Of a stretch of DNA of 60,965 nucleotides, positions 17,782 through 26,220 are shown piece by piece. The position numbers and the translations under genes are program-made. The notes under the pieces are model-generated. The model was not told the DNA's origin. It saw only the letters and a program-made list of their open reading frames with translations, and made no database searches. The DNA comes from Hydrogenophaga sp. (GTDB lineage: Bacteria > Pseudomonadota > Gammaproteobacteria > Burkholderiales > Burkholderiaceae_C), in assembly GCA_018993155.1 (NCBI GenBank), contig JAGKSX010000020.1:1-60965 (forward strand). The letters run 5' to 3'. Numbering within the stretch: position 1 is the stretch's first letter; each line of letters opens with the position of its first letter.

Positions 17782-19095
17782 TCAGTTCGTGGGCCCGGGT
17801 GCGTCGAGTTCCCGGAAATCCGGCAGGCCAGCGTCGAGCAGGCGGCCCCGGTGCAGCACGCGGCGCTGCGGCCGGCCGCAGGCCTCGGCGCTGTTGCGGC
17901 CCGCCAGCAGCACGAGGTCGGCCGGTGCGCCCACGCGCAGCCGGCCATCCCAGGCCAGCCCCATCGCGGCGGCGGGCGTGGTGGTGATGCTGTGGATCCA
18001 GCGCGCGAGCGGGTCGTCCAGGTGGGCCGCGAGCGAACCCAGTGCCAGCACCTGCAGCAGGTCGAAATCGGCGAAGGGCACGAAGGCGTCCTGCACGTTG
18101 TCGGAGGCCAGGCTGACCGCCACGCCCAGCGCCCGCGCCTCCCGCAGCGGCGCGATGCCGCGCAGGCGCGGCGTGCGGCCTTCGCCACCGTCCTGCAGTT
18201 GCAGGTTGGCCAGCGGCAGGCCGATCAGCGCAACGCCGGCCTCGACCAGCGCGCGCAGCACGGCGTGGCCTTCGTCGGCCGGCACCACCGACAGGGCGCA
18301 GGCGTGCCCCCCCGTCACCCGCCCCTGCCAGCCATGGCGCGTGGTCAGGCGGGCGATGCCGCGCAGGCCTTCGATGTCGTTCTGCAGGTGTTCGTCCGCG
18401 TGAAAGTCCAGGTCCAGGCCGTGCGCCACGGCCAGGTCGAACACGCGTTCGAGCAGGCCGCGCTGGCCCGGCATGGGGTGCACCGAGGCGCCCAGCACGC
18501 CGCCTTGTTCGGCCACCACCGCCGCCACGGCGGCGCCTGCGCCGGTGTCGGCGAACAGGGCCAGCGGCGAGAGGGAGCTCAGTTGCAGCTCCATGCGGTC
18601 CGACCACGCGCGGCGCAGGGCCTGGCCCACGGCCCAGGCCGGCGGTGTGGCCGCGCTCACCCAGTCGATGTGCGTGCGCATCGCGCGCGTGCCGTGCGCG
18701 TGGGCCGTGCGCAAGGAGAATTCCATGCGGCGCCGGATGTCCGCGGCCGTCCAGCGCGCGCGGTCTTCGCCGGAGGCGGCTACGGCTTCGCGCAGCGTGT
18801 GGTGGTGACCACCGATGCGGGTTGCGGTGTGGCTCTTGTCCAGGTGGGTGTGCAGGTCCACCCAGCCCGAGCTCACGATGCCGTCGGCGAGGTCCACCAC
18901 CGGCAGGCCGTCGTCCGCCACGGCCGGCGCCAGCGCATCGATGCGGCCGCCCCGCATGCGCAGGCAGACCGTGCGCAGGCCCGGTGCGGCCGGCGCGAAG
19001 GCCTCGCGCGCTGCGGCGTCGAGCAGCGGTTCGGGCACGCGCGCGCGGGCCAGCCAGCAGTCGCCCGCCGGAAACGCCGCTGCCCCGGCTACCAC
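17782..19095 (-). CDS. Cytosine deaminase/AtzC-like amidohydrolase
   Basis: Metal-dependent amidohydrolase of 437 residues in the CodA/AtzC (N-isopropylammelide hydrolase) branch. The ligands are visible: DLHTHLDKSH (HxH), FHADE, GHAC, and the late aspartate in SDNVQDAF. It would hydrolyse a ring or exocyclic C-N bond on a nitrogen heterocycle or related amide. It is last in a six-gene operon (ABC importer, Rieske oxygenase, creatininase). Its GTG start at 19095 lies inside the end of the creatininase gene (GTGGTAG overlap), giving translational coupling. The substrate is unknown. Confidence 0.85.
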   Translation of the reverse strand: MVAGAAAFPAGDCWLARARVPEPLLDAAAREAFAPAAPGLRTVCLRMRGGRIDALAPAVADDGLPVVDLADGIVSSGWVDLHTHLDKSHTATRIGGHHHTLREAVAASGEDRARWTAADIRRRMEFSLRTAHAHGTRAMRTHIDWVSAATPPAWAVGQALRRAWSDRMELQLSSLSPLALFADTGAGAAVAAVVAEQGGVLGASVHPMPGQRGLLERVFDLAVAHGLDLDFHADEHLQNDIEGLRGIARLTTRHGWQGRVTGGHACALSVVPADEGHAVLRALVEAGVALIGLPLANLQLQDGGEGRTPRLRGIAPLREARALGVAVSLASDNVQDAFVPFADFDLLQVLALGSLAAHLDDPLARWIHSITTTPAAAMGLAWDGRLRVGAPADLVLLAGRNSAEACGRPQRRVLHRGRLLDAGLPDFRELDAPGPTN

Positions 19096-19919
19096 GCCGT
19101 GGCGCTGTGCAGCGAGACCAGGGGCACGCGATGCACGTCTTCGAGCACCTGGGCGAACTGGCCGCCCACGAAGTCCAGCGTGGCACGCCCCTTCTCGGCC
19201 GTGGCCAGCATCGCATTGCCGCAGGCGCCCTGCGGGTTCAGGTCCTGCGTCTGCCAGGCGACGCGGGCCTTGCCCTCCACGTAGGACAGGTAACGCGAGC
19301 CCTCGCTGAGGGCACGGTCGGTGCTGGCGAAGTCCTTGGCCCGGTCCATGTGCACGAACTCGGGGTGGATCTGCAGCAGGATGGAACTCTCCAGCTCACC
19401 CGCGTGGATGCCGTGGCGCATCTCGTCGTCGCCGATCAGCCCATCGGGCAGGCCGAGCTGGTACCAGTTCACGCACACCACCAGCATGTCGAAGCGCTCG
19501 CGCAGGTCACGGGCCACGATGTCCATGACGGACTCCTGCCCGCCGTGGCTGTTGAACAGCACCAGCTTGCGCACACCGGCGGCGGCCACGCAGGCCCCGA
19601 TCTCGCTCCACAGGGTGATCAGCGTCTGCGCGGACAGGGTCAGCGTGCCCGGGTAGCGCGAGTGCTCGTTGCTCTTGCCGATGGGCTGCGTGGGCAGGAA
19701 CAGCACCGGCAGCTCCGCGCCCAGGTGCGGCAGCGTGGCCGCCACCATGGCGTTGACGGTGGCCGTGTCCACCGACATCGGCAGGTGCGGGCCGTGCTGC
19801 TCGATCGCGCCCACGGGCAGCACGGCGATCACGCTGGCCCGGTCCAGGCGCGAGAAGGCCTCGCTGGTCAGGTCGGCCCAGAAGCGGGAGGGCACGGTGG
19901 CGGAGAAGGTCTCGGCCAT
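19089..19919 (-). CDS. Creatininase-family hydrolase
   Basis: A 276-residue member of the creatininase/MftE/formamide-hydrolase family. Metal-site motifs: GAIEQHGPHLPMSVDT (Glu, His, Asp ligands), NSHGGQ, and HAGELESS with its ligand Glu. Family members hydrolyse cyclic or linear amides and lactams (creatinine, FAPy, mycofactocin precursor). The ATG at 19919 is preferred; the reading frame continues upstream through the Rieske gene in a shadow frame. It lies 11 bp after the Rieske gene and overlaps the amidohydrolase start, so the three probably act in sequence on one compound. Confidence 0.88.
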   Translation of the reverse strand: MAETFSATVPSRFWADLTSEAFSRLDRASVIAVLPVGAIEQHGPHLPMSVDTATVNAMVAATLPHLGAELPVLFLPTQPIGKSNEHSRYPGTLTLSAQTLITLWSEIGACVAAAGVRKLVLFNSHGGQESVMDIVARDLRERFDMLVVCVNWYQLGLPDGLIGDDEMRHGIHAGELESSILLQIHPEFVHMDRAKDFASTDRALSEGSRYLSYVEGKARVAWQTQDLNPQGACGNAMLATAEKGRATLDFVGGQFAQVLEDVHRVPLVSLHSATAW

Positions 19920-19930
19920 GGCAGCGCCCT

Positions 19931-20998
19931 TCACGCCGAGGCGGTTTCGACACGGATGCCGAAACGCGCCAGGTTGCGCGGCGTGCGCACCTCCTTCTCG
20001 CCGCGCGCCTCCATCATCTTCAGCAGCCGCCGGCGCATCGCCAGGCCCGGCCGGTCGGTGTACATGTGGGCCTCCTCGGCGTGGGCGGGTGCCAGCGGCA
20101 CGTCCGGGTCCAGCCCTTCGAGGATCAGGATGTCCTCGTTGGTGATGCGGCGGTCCATCTCGATGCAGTCGGCCGCGCTGACCTCGGCTTCCGTGTCGTT
20201 GCGGTAGATCCATTGGCACAGCATGGAGCGCTCGTCGTCGATGGGCGTGGCCGAGGTCACCAGCGAATGGATCAGGCCGTTGGGGTAGTTGATCTGCGAC
20301 TTGCGCATGAAGGGCATGTACCACTGGCTGACCATGTGCCGCACCGACTCCAGCCCGCTGTCGCGCACCACGCGCTGGATGTGTTCGTCGGCATTGAGCA
20401 CCGGCACATCGCCACGCAGCACCAGGCCGTGCTCGGTTTCCTCGATCTCGGTCTTGCGCGGCTTGGCGTCCACCATGTTGCCGAAGGTGCCCTTGTGAAC
20501 GAAGCCGGTATGCGAGAAGTCGAAGAAGTTTTCCATCAGGCGCAGGCCGGTGGCGCGGCAGGGTTCGTAGAACTCGTGGATCAGGCGGAAGCCCGGCGCC
20601 CCGTCTTCTTCCAGCACCGGAATGGTGTTGATCGGATCGGGCTCCAGGCAGACCCAGACGTAGCCGTAGCGCACCTCCGTCAGGTGGCTCTTCACCTTGT
20701 AGGGAATCTTCTGGGCCTCGGGGCTCTGCGGCATGGACACGCATTGGCCCGTGCAGTCGTAGGCCCAGCCGTGGTAGCCGCAGACGATGCGGTCGTTCTC
20801 CAGCCAGCCCATCGAGAGCTTGGCGGTGCGGTGGCAGCAGCGGTCCTCCATCGAGGCGTAGCGCCCTTCGCCCACCTTCCAGAGCACGATGTCTTCACCC
20901 AGCAGCCGGAAGGCCTTGGGGTGGCCGGCGTCCAGCAGGTGGGTCGGCATGACGGGGTACCAGAAGTGGCGGAACATGGGTTGTTGGGTGATCAGCAT
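19931..20998 (-). CDS. Rieske oxygenase, alpha subunit (VanA-like)
   Basis: A 355-residue terminal oxygenase with an N-terminal Rieske [2Fe-2S] domain (CCHRTAK at about residue 53 and CGYHGW at about 74) and a C-terminal mononuclear iron domain (MENFFDFSHTGFVH supplies the Asp-His-His set). Size and layout match the VanA/TsaM group of O- or N-demethylases and monooxygenases rather than dioxygenases with a beta subunit. Electrons probably come from the VanB-like reductase at 24818-25768, which is encoded apart, beyond the LysR gene. It sits between importer and hydrolase genes and is likely the first catabolic step. Confidence 0.88.
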   Translation of the reverse strand: MLITQQPMFRHFWYPVMPTHLLDAGHPKAFRLLGEDIVLWKVGEGRYASMEDRCCHRTAKLSMGWLENDRIVCGYHGWAYDCTGQCVSMPQSPEAQKIPYKVKSHLTEVRYGYVWVCLEPDPINTIPVLEEDGAPGFRLIHEFYEPCRATGLRLMENFFDFSHTGFVHKGTFGNMVDAKPRKTEIEETEHGLVLRGDVPVLNADEHIQRVVRDSGLESVRHMVSQWYMPFMRKSQINYPNGLIHSLVTSATPIDDERSMLCQWIYRNDTEAEVSAADCIEMDRRITNEDILILEGLDPDVPLAPAHAEEAHMYTDRPGLAMRRRLLKMMEARGEKEVRTPRNLARFGIRVETASA

Positions 20999-21015
20999 GG
21001 GTGTGTCTCTCTCGG

Positions 21016-22017
21016 TTATTGGGGGTACAGCTGTTTGATGAATTGCAGGTCGTAGGCCTTGCGTGGGTCGAGTCCGGCGGGCAGGGCCTTGGCGGCCACC
21101 ATCTCCTGGTAGAAGGCCGCCCAGCGGGCATCGCTCATGGCGCCGATCCGGCCGCCCGAGGCGTCACCCGACTCGACCAGCCCATGGCGCTTCATCTGAG
21201 CCATGGCGTAGGCGATCTGCTCGTCGCTCATCTGCGGGTTGTTGGCCTTGATCAGGCGCGAGGCCGGCGCAGGGTCCTTGAAGAAGGCGCGCCAGCCCTC
21301 CACCGTGGCCTTGACGAAGTCGGCCACCAGCCGGGGGTTCTCCTTGATGAGCCGCTGGGTGGTGTCGATCGTGTAGCTGTAGCTGGACCAGCCCTCGTCG
21401 GCCAGCAGCAGGCAGTCCATGGCGAGGTTCTGGCGCTTGAACTGGAAGCCGTCGTTGGTGATGAAGCCCTGTTGCACCATCCTGGGGTCCTGCAGCAGGG
21501 CCGCGTAGCTGGTGTCGAACGGCCGCAGCTGGCTGTCGTCGAAACCGTGGCGCGCCTTCAGCCAGGGCCAGAAACTGCCGCGCGCGAGCTGGGCCACGCG
21601 GATCGGCGCGCCCTTCATGTTCTCGAGCTTCGCGTACGCACCCTGGTGGTGCACCAGGCACTGCGGGTCGCGCTGGAACACGGCGGCCACCGACACCAGC
21701 GGGATGTCCTCGCGCACCGCGTTGAGGGCCCGCATGCTCCAGCCGTTGACGAAGTCCATGCGGCCCGAGACCATCAGTTGCATGTTGTTGCCCTGCGGGC
21801 CCACCTGCGTCACCTTCACGTTGAGGCCGTGTTTTTCGTAGATGCCTTCGGCCAGCGCCGCGTAGTAGCCGCCGTGTTCGGCGGAGGCGTAGAAACTGAG
21901 CGCCACGTTGACCTCGCGCGGGGCCTGTGCCTGCGCGGGGAGCGCCACGGCGGTCAGCGACACGAGACAGGCGGCCAGGGCGCCGCGCGCCGAACCAAGA
22001 ATCGATCGGACATTCAT
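21016..22017 (-). CDS. ABC transporter substrate-binding protein, NMT1/THI5-like
   Basis: Periplasmic binding protein of 333 residues with a signal peptide (cleavage near ALPAQAQA) and the NMT1/SsuA-like fold (VNVALSFYASAEHGGYYAALAEGIYEKHGLNVKV). A clear CAGGAG site sits before the ATG at 22017; the longer frame into the permease gene is a shadow. Relatives bind pyrimidine precursors, sulfonates, nitrate or aromatic acids. It pairs with the permease and ATPase just upstream and would supply the substrate for the Rieske, creatininase and amidohydrolase enzymes. Confidence 0.88.
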   Translation of the reverse strand: MNVRSILGSARGALAACLVSLTAVALPAQAQAPREVNVALSFYASAEHGGYYAALAEGIYEKHGLNVKVTQVGPQGNNMQLMVSGRMDFVNGWSMRALNAVREDIPLVSVAAVFQRDPQCLVHHQGAYAKLENMKGAPIRVAQLARGSFWPWLKARHGFDDSQLRPFDTSYAALLQDPRMVQQGFITNDGFQFKRQNLAMDCLLLADEGWSSYSYTIDTTQRLIKENPRLVADFVKATVEGWRAFFKDPAPASRLIKANNPQMSDEQIAYAMAQMKRHGLVESGDASGGRIGAMSDARWAAFYQEMVAAKALPAGLDPRKAYDLQFIKQLYPQ

Positions 22018-22064
22018 GGGAGAACTCCTGTTGGGGGGTGGGTCGAAAACGGAACGGGTCAAAC

Positions 22065-22886
22065 TCAGTGCTCGGTCTTGACGGTGCTCTCGTGCCACGC
22101 GCCCAGCACGCGGTTCGAGATGAAGACCATCAGCGCGAACAGCACGATGCCGGTGAGCGAGATCAGGAACAGCGAGGCGAACATGCGCGGCACCTTCAGC
22201 TGCACGCCCGATTCGAGAATGATGTAGGCCAGCCCCGACTGCGTGCCGCCGGTGCCGGCCACGAACTCGGCCACCACGGCACCGATCAGCGCCAGTCCGC
22301 TGCTGATGCGCGCGCCGGCGAAGAAGTAGGGCAGCGCGGCCTTGAGCTTGAGCCGGGTCAGGGTCTGCCAGTTGGAGGCCCGGTAGATGCGGAACAGGCT
22401 CTGCAGGTTGGGCGCCACCGAGCGCAGGCCCAGCGTCATGTTGGAGACGATGGGAAACAGCGCCGTGATGCTGGCGATCGTCACCAGGGCCACGAAGGTG
22501 TTGCTGACCCAGATGATGATCAGCGGCGCGATCGCCACGATGGGCGTCACCTGCAGGATCACCATGTAGGGCATGACGCTCTGTTCCAGCAGGCGGCTCT
22601 GCGACAGCAGGAACGAGATCGCCACGCCCAGCAGCACCGCCACCGCGAAGGCCAGCACCGTGACCTTCAGCGTGAACAGCAGGCCGGTGAAGAGCAGGTC
22701 CGAGTCCGCGTACAAGGCCTTGAGCACGTCGATCGGTCCCGGCAGCACATACACCGGCAGCGACAGGGCCACCACCACCAGCTGCCACACGGCCAGCAGA
22801 CCCACGCCGATGGCCAGCACCGGCAGCTTGCTCGAGCCCCAGTTCACCTGGCGCGCGGCGTTGCGGGAAATGTCCGGGCTTTTCAT
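22065..22886 (-). CDS. ABC transporter permease (SsuC/TauC-like)
   Basis: A 273-residue inner-membrane permease with about six helices and the EAA-loop region (PIVSNMTLGLRSVAPNLQSLFRIYRASNWQTLTRLKLKAALPYFFAGARI) that contacts the ATPase. It belongs to the binding-protein-dependent permeases of the sulfonate/nitrate/taurine type. Its ATG overlaps the ATPase stop by four bases (ATGA), and the binding protein follows 47 bp downstream. Confidence 0.9.
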   Translation of the reverse strand: MKSPDISRNAARQVNWGSSKLPVLAIGVGLLAVWQLVVVALSLPVYVLPGPIDVLKALYADSDLLFTGLLFTLKVTVLAFAVAVLLGVAISFLLSQSRLLEQSVMPYMVILQVTPIVAIAPLIIIWVSNTFVALVTIASITALFPIVSNMTLGLRSVAPNLQSLFRIYRASNWQTLTRLKLKAALPYFFAGARISSGLALIGAVVAEFVAGTGGTQSGLAYIILESGVQLKVPRMFASLFLISLTGIVLFALMVFISNRVLGAWHESTVKTEH

Positions 22887-23749
22887 GGTGCGATCTCCTC
22901 GCCCCGGCTGGCCGCGTCCAGCGCGGCGCTCAGGCGGGTCATGTACTGCAGGTACTCCGCGGACAGGCGGAAGGCCGTGCCCCGGGGGAAAGGCGCGTCG
23001 ATGCCCACTTCGGCGATCACGCGCCCGGGCCGGGCCGCCATCACCACCACGCGCGACGACAGGTAGACCGCCTCGTGCAGGCTGTGCGTGACGAACACCA
23101 CCGTGAGCTTGCGCTCGTGCTGGATGCGCATCAGGTCGTCGTTGAGCTTGTTGCGCGTCATCTCGTCCAGCGCACCGAAAGGCTCGTCCATCAGCATCAG
23201 GTTGGGCTCGGTGACGAGGGCTCGTGCGATCGACACGCGCATCTGCATGCCGCCCGACAGCTCACGCGGGTAGGACTGCTCGAAGGCCCCCAGACCGACC
23301 AGATTCAACACATCTTCTACCTTGCGGCGGATCGTGGCGCGGTCCAGCGTGCCCTTGAGTTCCAACGGCAGGGCCACGTTCTCGAACACGCGGGCCCAGG
23401 GCATCAGCGTGGGGTCCTGGAAGACGAAGGCGAGCTTCTGGTCGGGCCGCTCCAGCACCGGGGTGGTCTCGCCCCACCACTGGATCGATCCTTCGGTGAC
23501 CGCGCCCAGGCCCGAGAGGATGCGCAGCAGCGTGCTCTTGCCGCATCCCGAGGGACCGATCAGGGTGACGAAGTCGCCGCTCCAGATCTCCAGCCGGGCC
23601 CGTTCGAGGGCCACCGTGCCATTGGCATAGCGCTTGCTGACGTTGTCGACCTGGATGATCGGCGCGCCCCGGTGGTAGAGGCCCTTGCCATCGCACCGGG
23701 GCAGCTCGGCCCTCGCGGTGTTCAAGGCGTTCAAAACTGCGGTGTCCAA
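22883..23749 (-). CDS. ABC transporter ATP-binding protein (SsuB/TauB-like)
   Basis: ATPase of 288 residues: Walker A GPSGCGKST, Q-loop VFQDPTLMPWARV, signature LSGGMQMRVSIARAL, Walker B LMLMDEPFGALDE and switch histidine VTHSLHEA. No ATG lies upstream of the conserved core. I choose the TTG at 23749 because AGGAG stands eight bases before it; the GTG at 23830 would add 27 poor residues. First gene of the importer-oxygenase-hydrolase operon, divergent from the LysR gene. Confidence 0.88.
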   Translation of the reverse strand: MDTAVLNALNTARAELPRCDGKGLYHRGAPIIQVDNVSKRYANGTVALERARLEIWSGDFVTLIGPSGCGKSTLLRILSGLGAVTEGSIQWWGETTPVLERPDQKLAFVFQDPTLMPWARVFENVALPLELKGTLDRATIRRKVEDVLNLVGLGAFEQSYPRELSGGMQMRVSIARALVTEPNLMLMDEPFGALDEMTRNKLNDDLMRIQHERKLTVVFVTHSLHEAVYLSSRVVVMAARPGRVIAEVGIDAPFPRGTAFRLSAEYLQYMTRLSAALDAASRGEEIAP

Positions 23750-23869
23750 ACCTGTTGCTCCTCGTGGGTGACCGGCCTCTTCGAACCGGTGTTGCCTGGA
23801 ATGTCCCTGGACTCTCGTGCCTTGCGCCACCGCGCCAAGGTTGAACTAGTATCCCGATGTGCCAACCCC

Positions 23870-23885
23870 CAGTCCATGCGGACTG
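23870..23885. promoter_or_regulatory. Perfect dyad just before the LysR start codon
   Basis: CAGTCC-ATGC-GGACTG is a perfect six-base inverted repeat ending three bases before the LysR ATG at 23889, in the promoter region shared with the divergent ABC/Rieske operon. It covers the place where a ribosome-binding site would be. Binding there could block the regulator's own expression, or the mRNA hairpin could lower its translation. Role inferred. Confidence 0.5.
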
Positions 23886-23888
23886 TGT

Positions 23889-24821
23889 ATGAAAACCATG
23901 CGCCAAAAAGATGATCTGTCGCTGAACTTCTACCTGCTCCGGTGCCTGGTCGCGCTGGTCGATCACTCGCAGGTGACGCGCGCCGCCGATGCGCTGGACA
24001 TCAGCCAGCCCGCCATGAGCCGGGCCATGAGCCAGCTGCGGCAACTGACCTCGGACCCGATCCTGGTCAAGGCCCAGGTCGGGCTTGTGCCGACCGCCAA
24101 GGCCATGCAGCTGCGCGAGTTCGCGCTGCGCATCCTCCACGAGATGGACCAGCTGCTCGGGCAGGCCATCGCGTTCGACCCCGAGACAGCCCGCCGCAAC
24201 TTCCGGGTGGTCGCCACGGACTACCTGGAATGCGTGTTCATGGACCCCCTGGTCACGCGCCTGGCGCAGAACTACCCCGGCATCTCGGTCTCGGTCTGCC
24301 ACCCGGTGCATCCGCGCAACCTCAACCAGGTTCTGGAGAGCGGCGAAGCCGACTTCTGCGTGGGCATGCTGCCGCCCGCGGTGGAGGACCTGCGCCACCG
24401 CGTGATCTTCCGCGACCGCGTGGCCTGCGTTGCGGCCAAAGGCCACGCGGCCGCCGCCCAGACGCTCAGCCCCGAGGCCTTCGCCGCGCTCGACCACGTC
24501 GTGATCAAACCGACGGTGCACGCGTTTGGCGACGCGGTCGACAAGGCCCTGTCCCAACTCGGGCTGGCGCGCCACATCCGGCTCACGACGCCGAGTTACC
24601 TCTCCGTGCCGTATCTGATCGAAAAGACCGGCATGGTGGCCCTGATCCCCGAGTCACTGGCCCGGCGCTTCTGCGAGCGCTTCGCGCTCGCCACCGTGGA
24701 GGTGCCGATCGAGCTGCCGCCCTACGACGTCTACCTGTACTGGCACGAGCGCACGCACCACCACCGGGACCACATCTGGTTCAAGGAACAGGTGATGCTC
24801 GACCTCAAGGGCGCGGGTTAG
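23889..24821 (+). CDS. LysR-family transcriptional regulator
   Basis: A 310-residue LTTR. Its HTH (VTRAADALDISQPAMSRAMSQLRQL) and the following TSDPILVKAQVGLVPTAKA are like the NahR/NodD branch, whose members activate catabolic operons. The effector domain runs to a C-terminus ending LYWHERTHHHRDHIWFKEQV. It is divergent from the importer-Rieske operon and convergent with the reductase, with a four-base overlap of stop codons. It is the obvious candidate for control of both. ATG 23889 is chosen over the in-frame start at 23859 because homology starts there. Confidence 0.88.
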   Translation: MKTMRQKDDLSLNFYLLRCLVALVDHSQVTRAADALDISQPAMSRAMSQLRQLTSDPILVKAQVGLVPTAKAMQLREFALRILHEMDQLLGQAIAFDPETARRNFRVVATDYLECVFMDPLVTRLAQNYPGISVSVCHPVHPRNLNQVLESGEADFCVGMLPPAVEDLRHRVIFRDRVACVAAKGHAAAAQTLSPEAFAALDHVVIKPTVHAFGDAVDKALSQLGLARHIRLTTPSYLSVPYLIEKTGMVALIPESLARRFCERFALATVEVPIELPPYDVYLYWHERTHHHRDHIWFKEQVMLDLKGAG

Positions 24822-25768
24822 AGGTCGAGCACGAGGCGCTCGCCGAGCGACCCGGCGCAGCAGAGTGCCAGCTGGTGCTGCCGCTCGTGCGCGCTGAGGA
24901 AGGCGTCGCCATGCACGGGCTGGCCTGCGAGGTAGGGCGTCACGCAGCTGCCGCACACCCCGGCCTCGCAGGAGGTGAGCGGGTTCAGCCCCGCGCCCCG
25001 CAGCGCCTGCAGCAGGGTCTGCCCCGCCTCCACCCGCACGCTGCGGCCGCTGCGCGCCAGCACCACGGTGTAGCGGTCGAGCCCCTTCGGGTTCGCCGGC
25101 GGTTCGGCCGCGAAGCGCTCCTCGTGCACCTGCCCACCGGGGCGTTCACCGGTGGCGCGCCGGGCCGCGGCCAGGAAGCCCGCCGGGCCGCACACATAGA
25201 AGTGCGTGCCCTCGGGCTGGCCGGCGCAGAACGCCGCCAGATCCACCTGCTGCGCCGGCGCGTCGTCGAAATGAAAATGCACCGAGCTGGCCCAGGGTGC
25301 CGCCCGCAGGCTGTCGAAAAAGGCCGCATGGGCGCGGCTGCGCGCGAAACAGGCCAGCTTGAAAGTGCGGCCCCGGCGCCCGAGTTCGCGCGCCATGGCC
25401 ACCAGGGGCGTGATGCCGATGCCACCCGCCAGCAGGCAGTGGTGAGCCGCCTCCGGCACCAGCCGGAAGTGGTTGCGGGGCGCGCCGATCACCAGTCGGG
25501 TGCCCACCGCCAGCGTGTCGTGCATCCAGCGCGAACCGCCCCGGCCGGCCGCCTCGCGCTTCACCCCCACCACGTAGGGGCCGTTCGCCTCGTGCAGGTT
25601 GCACAGCGAGTAGGGGCGCGGGCCTGCGGCGGTGTGCACGTCGATGTGCGCGCCGGCTTCGAACACGGGCAAGGGCCCCTCCAGGCCACTCAGTTCAAAG
25701 CAGGACACTTCGTCGGTCTGGCGCGACACGGCGCTGACCACCACATTCAACAACAGGTTCTGATTCAT
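24818..25768 (-). CDS. Ferredoxin-type oxidoreductase (VanB-like Rieske partner)
   Basis: A 316-residue reductase in the phthalate dioxygenase reductase arrangement: flavin domain (RPYSLCN, about residue 50), NAD domain (LLAGGIGITPLVAMAREL, YVCGPAGFLAA) and a C-terminal plant-type [2Fe-2S] ferredoxin domain (CEAGVCGSCVTPYLAG ... ALCCAG). It transfers electrons from NADH to a Rieske oxygenase. The nearest oxygenase is at 19931-20998, on the same strand but separated by the LysR gene. The ATG at 25768 is chosen because homology starts at LNVVVSAVSRQTDEV. It is paralogous to the reductase at 45757. Confidence 0.88.
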   Translation of the reverse strand: MNQNLLLNVVVSAVSRQTDEVSCFELSGLEGPLPVFEAGAHIDVHTAAGPRPYSLCNLHEANGPYVVGVKREAAGRGGSRWMHDTLAVGTRLVIGAPRNHFRLVPEAAHHCLLAGGIGITPLVAMARELGRRGRTFKLACFARSRAHAAFFDSLRAAPWASSVHFHFDDAPAQQVDLAAFCAGQPEGTHFYVCGPAGFLAAARRATGERPGGQVHEERFAAEPPANPKGLDRYTVVLARSGRSVRVEAGQTLLQALRGAGLNPLTSCEAGVCGSCVTPYLAGQPVHGDAFLSAHERQHQLALCCAGSLGERLVLDL

Positions 25769-25855
25769 GCGCGCAGTATCTGGAGCGCGCCCTGTCCCCG
25801 ACAAGCGCGCACGGCGCATGGGCCGCATCCACCCAGCGCATGCCCTGCGCACGGC

Positions 25856-26194
25856 TCAGTCCGTGCCGTGGCCCAGGCCGAGCAGGAAGAGCGCGTGCGG
25901 CCGCCCCGCGTGCGCGGCCTGTTCCAGCCAGGCCGTGGCGCGTGGCACATCGCGCGGCACGCGCGGCCCGTAGGCGATCGGCCCCTGCATGAGCATGTAG
26001 CCCGCGCGTTCGGCGGCTTCGGCGTCGCCTTGCGCGGCGAGCCGTTCGTAGAGCGCGAGCGATCGTTCGTAGTCGCCGACGTGGTGGGCATGGTGGGCCT
26101 GCTCGATGCCGATGGGCTGCGCGCTGGCGTGGCTGGCGGCGGCCAGCAGGATGGCACCGAGGCAGAGGGCGCGGCGAAGGGGGGGGTGTGACAT
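25856..26194 (-). CDS. Small secreted Sel1/TPR-like protein
   Basis: A 112-residue protein with a signal peptide (LCLGAILLAAASHASA, cleavage near residue 25) and alpha-helical repeats of the Sel1/TPR kind (GDYERSLALYERLAAQGDAEAAERAGYML, then VPRATAWLEQAAHAGRPHALFLLG). It would reside in the periplasm as a small scaffold. It is the last gene of the operon starting at 28998, 26 bp after the diiron protein gene, with GGAG upstream of the ATG at 26194. Function unknown. Confidence 0.7.
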   Translation of the reverse strand: MSHPPLRRALCLGAILLAAASHASAQPIGIEQAHHAHHVGDYERSLALYERLAAQGDAEAAERAGYMLMQGPIAYGPRVPRDVPRATAWLEQAAHAGRPHALFLLGLGHGTD

Positions 26195-26220
26195 GGGGAT
26201 CTCCGGGTGGGTGAAAAGGA

